6,225 bases of DNA from an uncultured Sphingomonadaceae bacterium. Its GTDB lineage: Bacteria > Pseudomonadota > Alphaproteobacteria > Sphingomonadales > Sphingomonadaceae. The notes beneath the pieces are model-generated. The model had not been told where the DNA came from, made no database searches, and was given only the letters and a program-made list of their open reading frames with translations. Positions 5,497 to 6,225 of the stretch are shown here, one piece after another. The translations under genes and the position numbers were made by a program. Position 1 is the first letter of the stretch, and every line of letters begins with the position of its first letter. Location of the stretch: NCBI GenBank assembly GCA_938016505.1, contig CALLWN010000061.1, forward strand, positions 1 through 6,225. Reading direction: 5' to 3'.

Positions 5497-6184
5497 GGCG
5501 CGCCGCCTCCTCGGCGGCGAGGGTTGCAAGGATGGCGCGGGTCTCCGTGTCGATCATCCCGTCCACCCGGTCCTGACGGAATCGCCGCTGGAACGCGCGG
5601 GTGGCGGCAGCAAGGTCGGTCACGTCATAGCCGAAGGCAGCAAGCGCGGCTGCGAACCCGGCGTCGTCCCAGCCCGGGTCGGCCATCAGCCGGTGGGGTC
5701 TCGCGAGCGCGAGGCCATGGGCGGCGAGCAGGCCCCAGTCGAACAGTTCGCCCGGGTCCTCCTTGCGGGTCGGCGCATGGTCGGAGTGGCCGATCACGTC
5801 GGCCCGGTCGATACCGTGGCGCGCGACGATTTCGCCGGTCAGCCAGACCACTGCCTCCATCTGCCGGCGCGGAAACCGGCGGTAGCCCCACTGGTGGCCG
5901 GGATTGTGGATTTCGACCCCGACGGAGGCGCTGTTCATGTCGGTCACGCCGCGGAAGCTCCCCCGCCCGGCATGCCAGGCGCGACGGTCCTCTGCGACCA
6001 TCTGGGTGAGCGCTCCGTCCTCGTCGACCAACCAGTGCGCCGAGACGCCCGATTCGGGGTTGCACAGCCAGTCGATCGCTTCCGCCGCTCCTGGCATTCC
6101 GGTGTAGTGCAGCACCAGAAACCGCACCGGCGCCCGGCGCGCGTCATGGTTGGGCGACTCGCGGAACCCGATCATCCGGCTCAT
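5486..6184 (-). CDS. N-acetylmuramoyl-L-alanine amidase (Amidase_2/AmpD-AmiD type) with C-terminal peptidoglycan-binding domain
   Basis: A zinc amidase that cleaves the bond between N-acetylmuramic acid (or anhydro-MurNAc) and L-alanine in peptidoglycan or its fragments. The 232 residues contain the Amidase_2 fold: zinc ligands H26 (FLVLHYTGM), H133 (VIGHSDHAP) and D143 (RKEDPG), with E91 (VGVEIHNPG) and K141 at the usual catalytic positions. The AHWLVDEDG (49-57) and AWHAG (69-73) motifs are also typical. Residues about 175-225 form a PG_binding_1-like domain (AAFGYD, AFQRRFRQD, GMIDTETRAIL). This two-domain build resembles E. coli AmiD, but no signal peptide or lipobox is seen at the N-terminus (MSRMIGFRESPNHD), so a cytoplasmic AmpD-like recycling role is possible; location is unresolved. 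ATG 6184 has AAGGAAGG upstream with about 8 nt spacing. The ATG also overlaps a TGA (ATGA) closing a frame that is open to the window edge, so an upstream coupled gene is possible. Confidence 0.93.
   Translation of the reverse strand: MSRMIGFRESPNHDARRAPVRFLVLHYTGMPGAAEAIDWLCNPESGVSAHWLVDEDGALTQMVAEDRRAWHAGRGSFRGVTDMNSASVGVEIHNPGHQWGYRRFPRRQMEAVVWLTGEIVARHGIDRADVIGHSDHAPTRKEDPGELFDWGLLAAHGLALARPHRLMADPGWDDAGFAAALAAFGYDVTDLAAATRAFQRRFRQDRVDGMIDTETRAILATLAAEEAARLRA
5501..5519 (+). terminator. GC-rich hairpin just past the ybaB stop, possible terminator
   Basis: CGCCGCC (5501-5507) and GGCGGCG (5513-5519) form a perfect 7-bp stem with a TCCTC loop, starting 5 nt after the ybaB stop. It has no T tract and lies inside the C-terminal coding part of the convergent amidase, where it encodes Ala/Glu codons. 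It could slow polymerase leaving the dnaX-ybaB operon, but may be only a by-product of GC-rich coding. Confidence 0.3.
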
Positions 6185-6225
6185 GCCGACGCCTTCCTTG
6201 CCGTGCGGAGCGCAATGATACCCAC

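Noticed and set aside
1..6225. Mobile element, CRISPR array, toxin-antitoxin, phage or defence system
   Set aside because: I found no direct-repeat/spacer array, terminal inverted repeats, transposase, integrase or defence-type motif; all genes are housekeeping with matching base composition.

Overview
The window looks like chromosomal housekeeping DNA from a high-GC alphaproteobacterium. Support for this: strong G/C bias at third codon positions; an ffs-dnaX-ybaB gene order; an alphaproteobacterial-type DnaX with a DUF3646-like C-terminus; a DUF2125 protein; and a zinc-ribbon/DUF3426-like protein. Rhodospirillales or Sphingomonadales would both fit, but the order cannot be fixed from this window. 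I see no mobile element, CRISPR array, tRNA or phage gene.

Left arm (1-945, minus strand): the 5' end of an acyl-CoA dehydrogenase gene with a perfect Shine-Dalgarno, preceded by a membrane-anchored MJ0042 zinc-ribbon protein. The zinc-ribbon gene has no ATG, GTG or TTG at its expected start. A relatively AT-rich divergent spacer (about 946-1043) separates this arm from the next block.

Central plus-strand operon (1044-3321): three tightly overlapping envelope genes. They are a DUF218 (YdcF/SanA-like) membrane protein, a PlsC-type lysophospholipid acyltransferase and a DUF2125 membrane-anchored protein. A terminator-like hairpin begins at the last base of the DUF2125 stop codon, interleaved with a candidate promoter for the next gene.

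Right plus-strand block (3344-5496): the small SRP RNA gene (ffs), then dnaX (DNA polymerase III gamma/tau) and ybaB/ebfC, which overlap by 4 bp. dnaX carries six copies of a 15-bp in-frame tandem repeat in its interdomain linker. recR, which commonly follows ybaB, is not here. Instead a convergent minus-strand zinc amidase with a peptidoglycan-binding domain (5486-6184) overlaps the end of ybaB.

Together the window covers envelope lipid and peptidoglycan work, membrane protein targeting (SRP RNA) and replication/recombination. I do not see evidence of a new multi-gene system. The observations most worth checking are the missing start codon of the zinc-ribbon gene, the dnaX minisatellite, and the two apparent departures from common gene order (no ftsEX, no recR).
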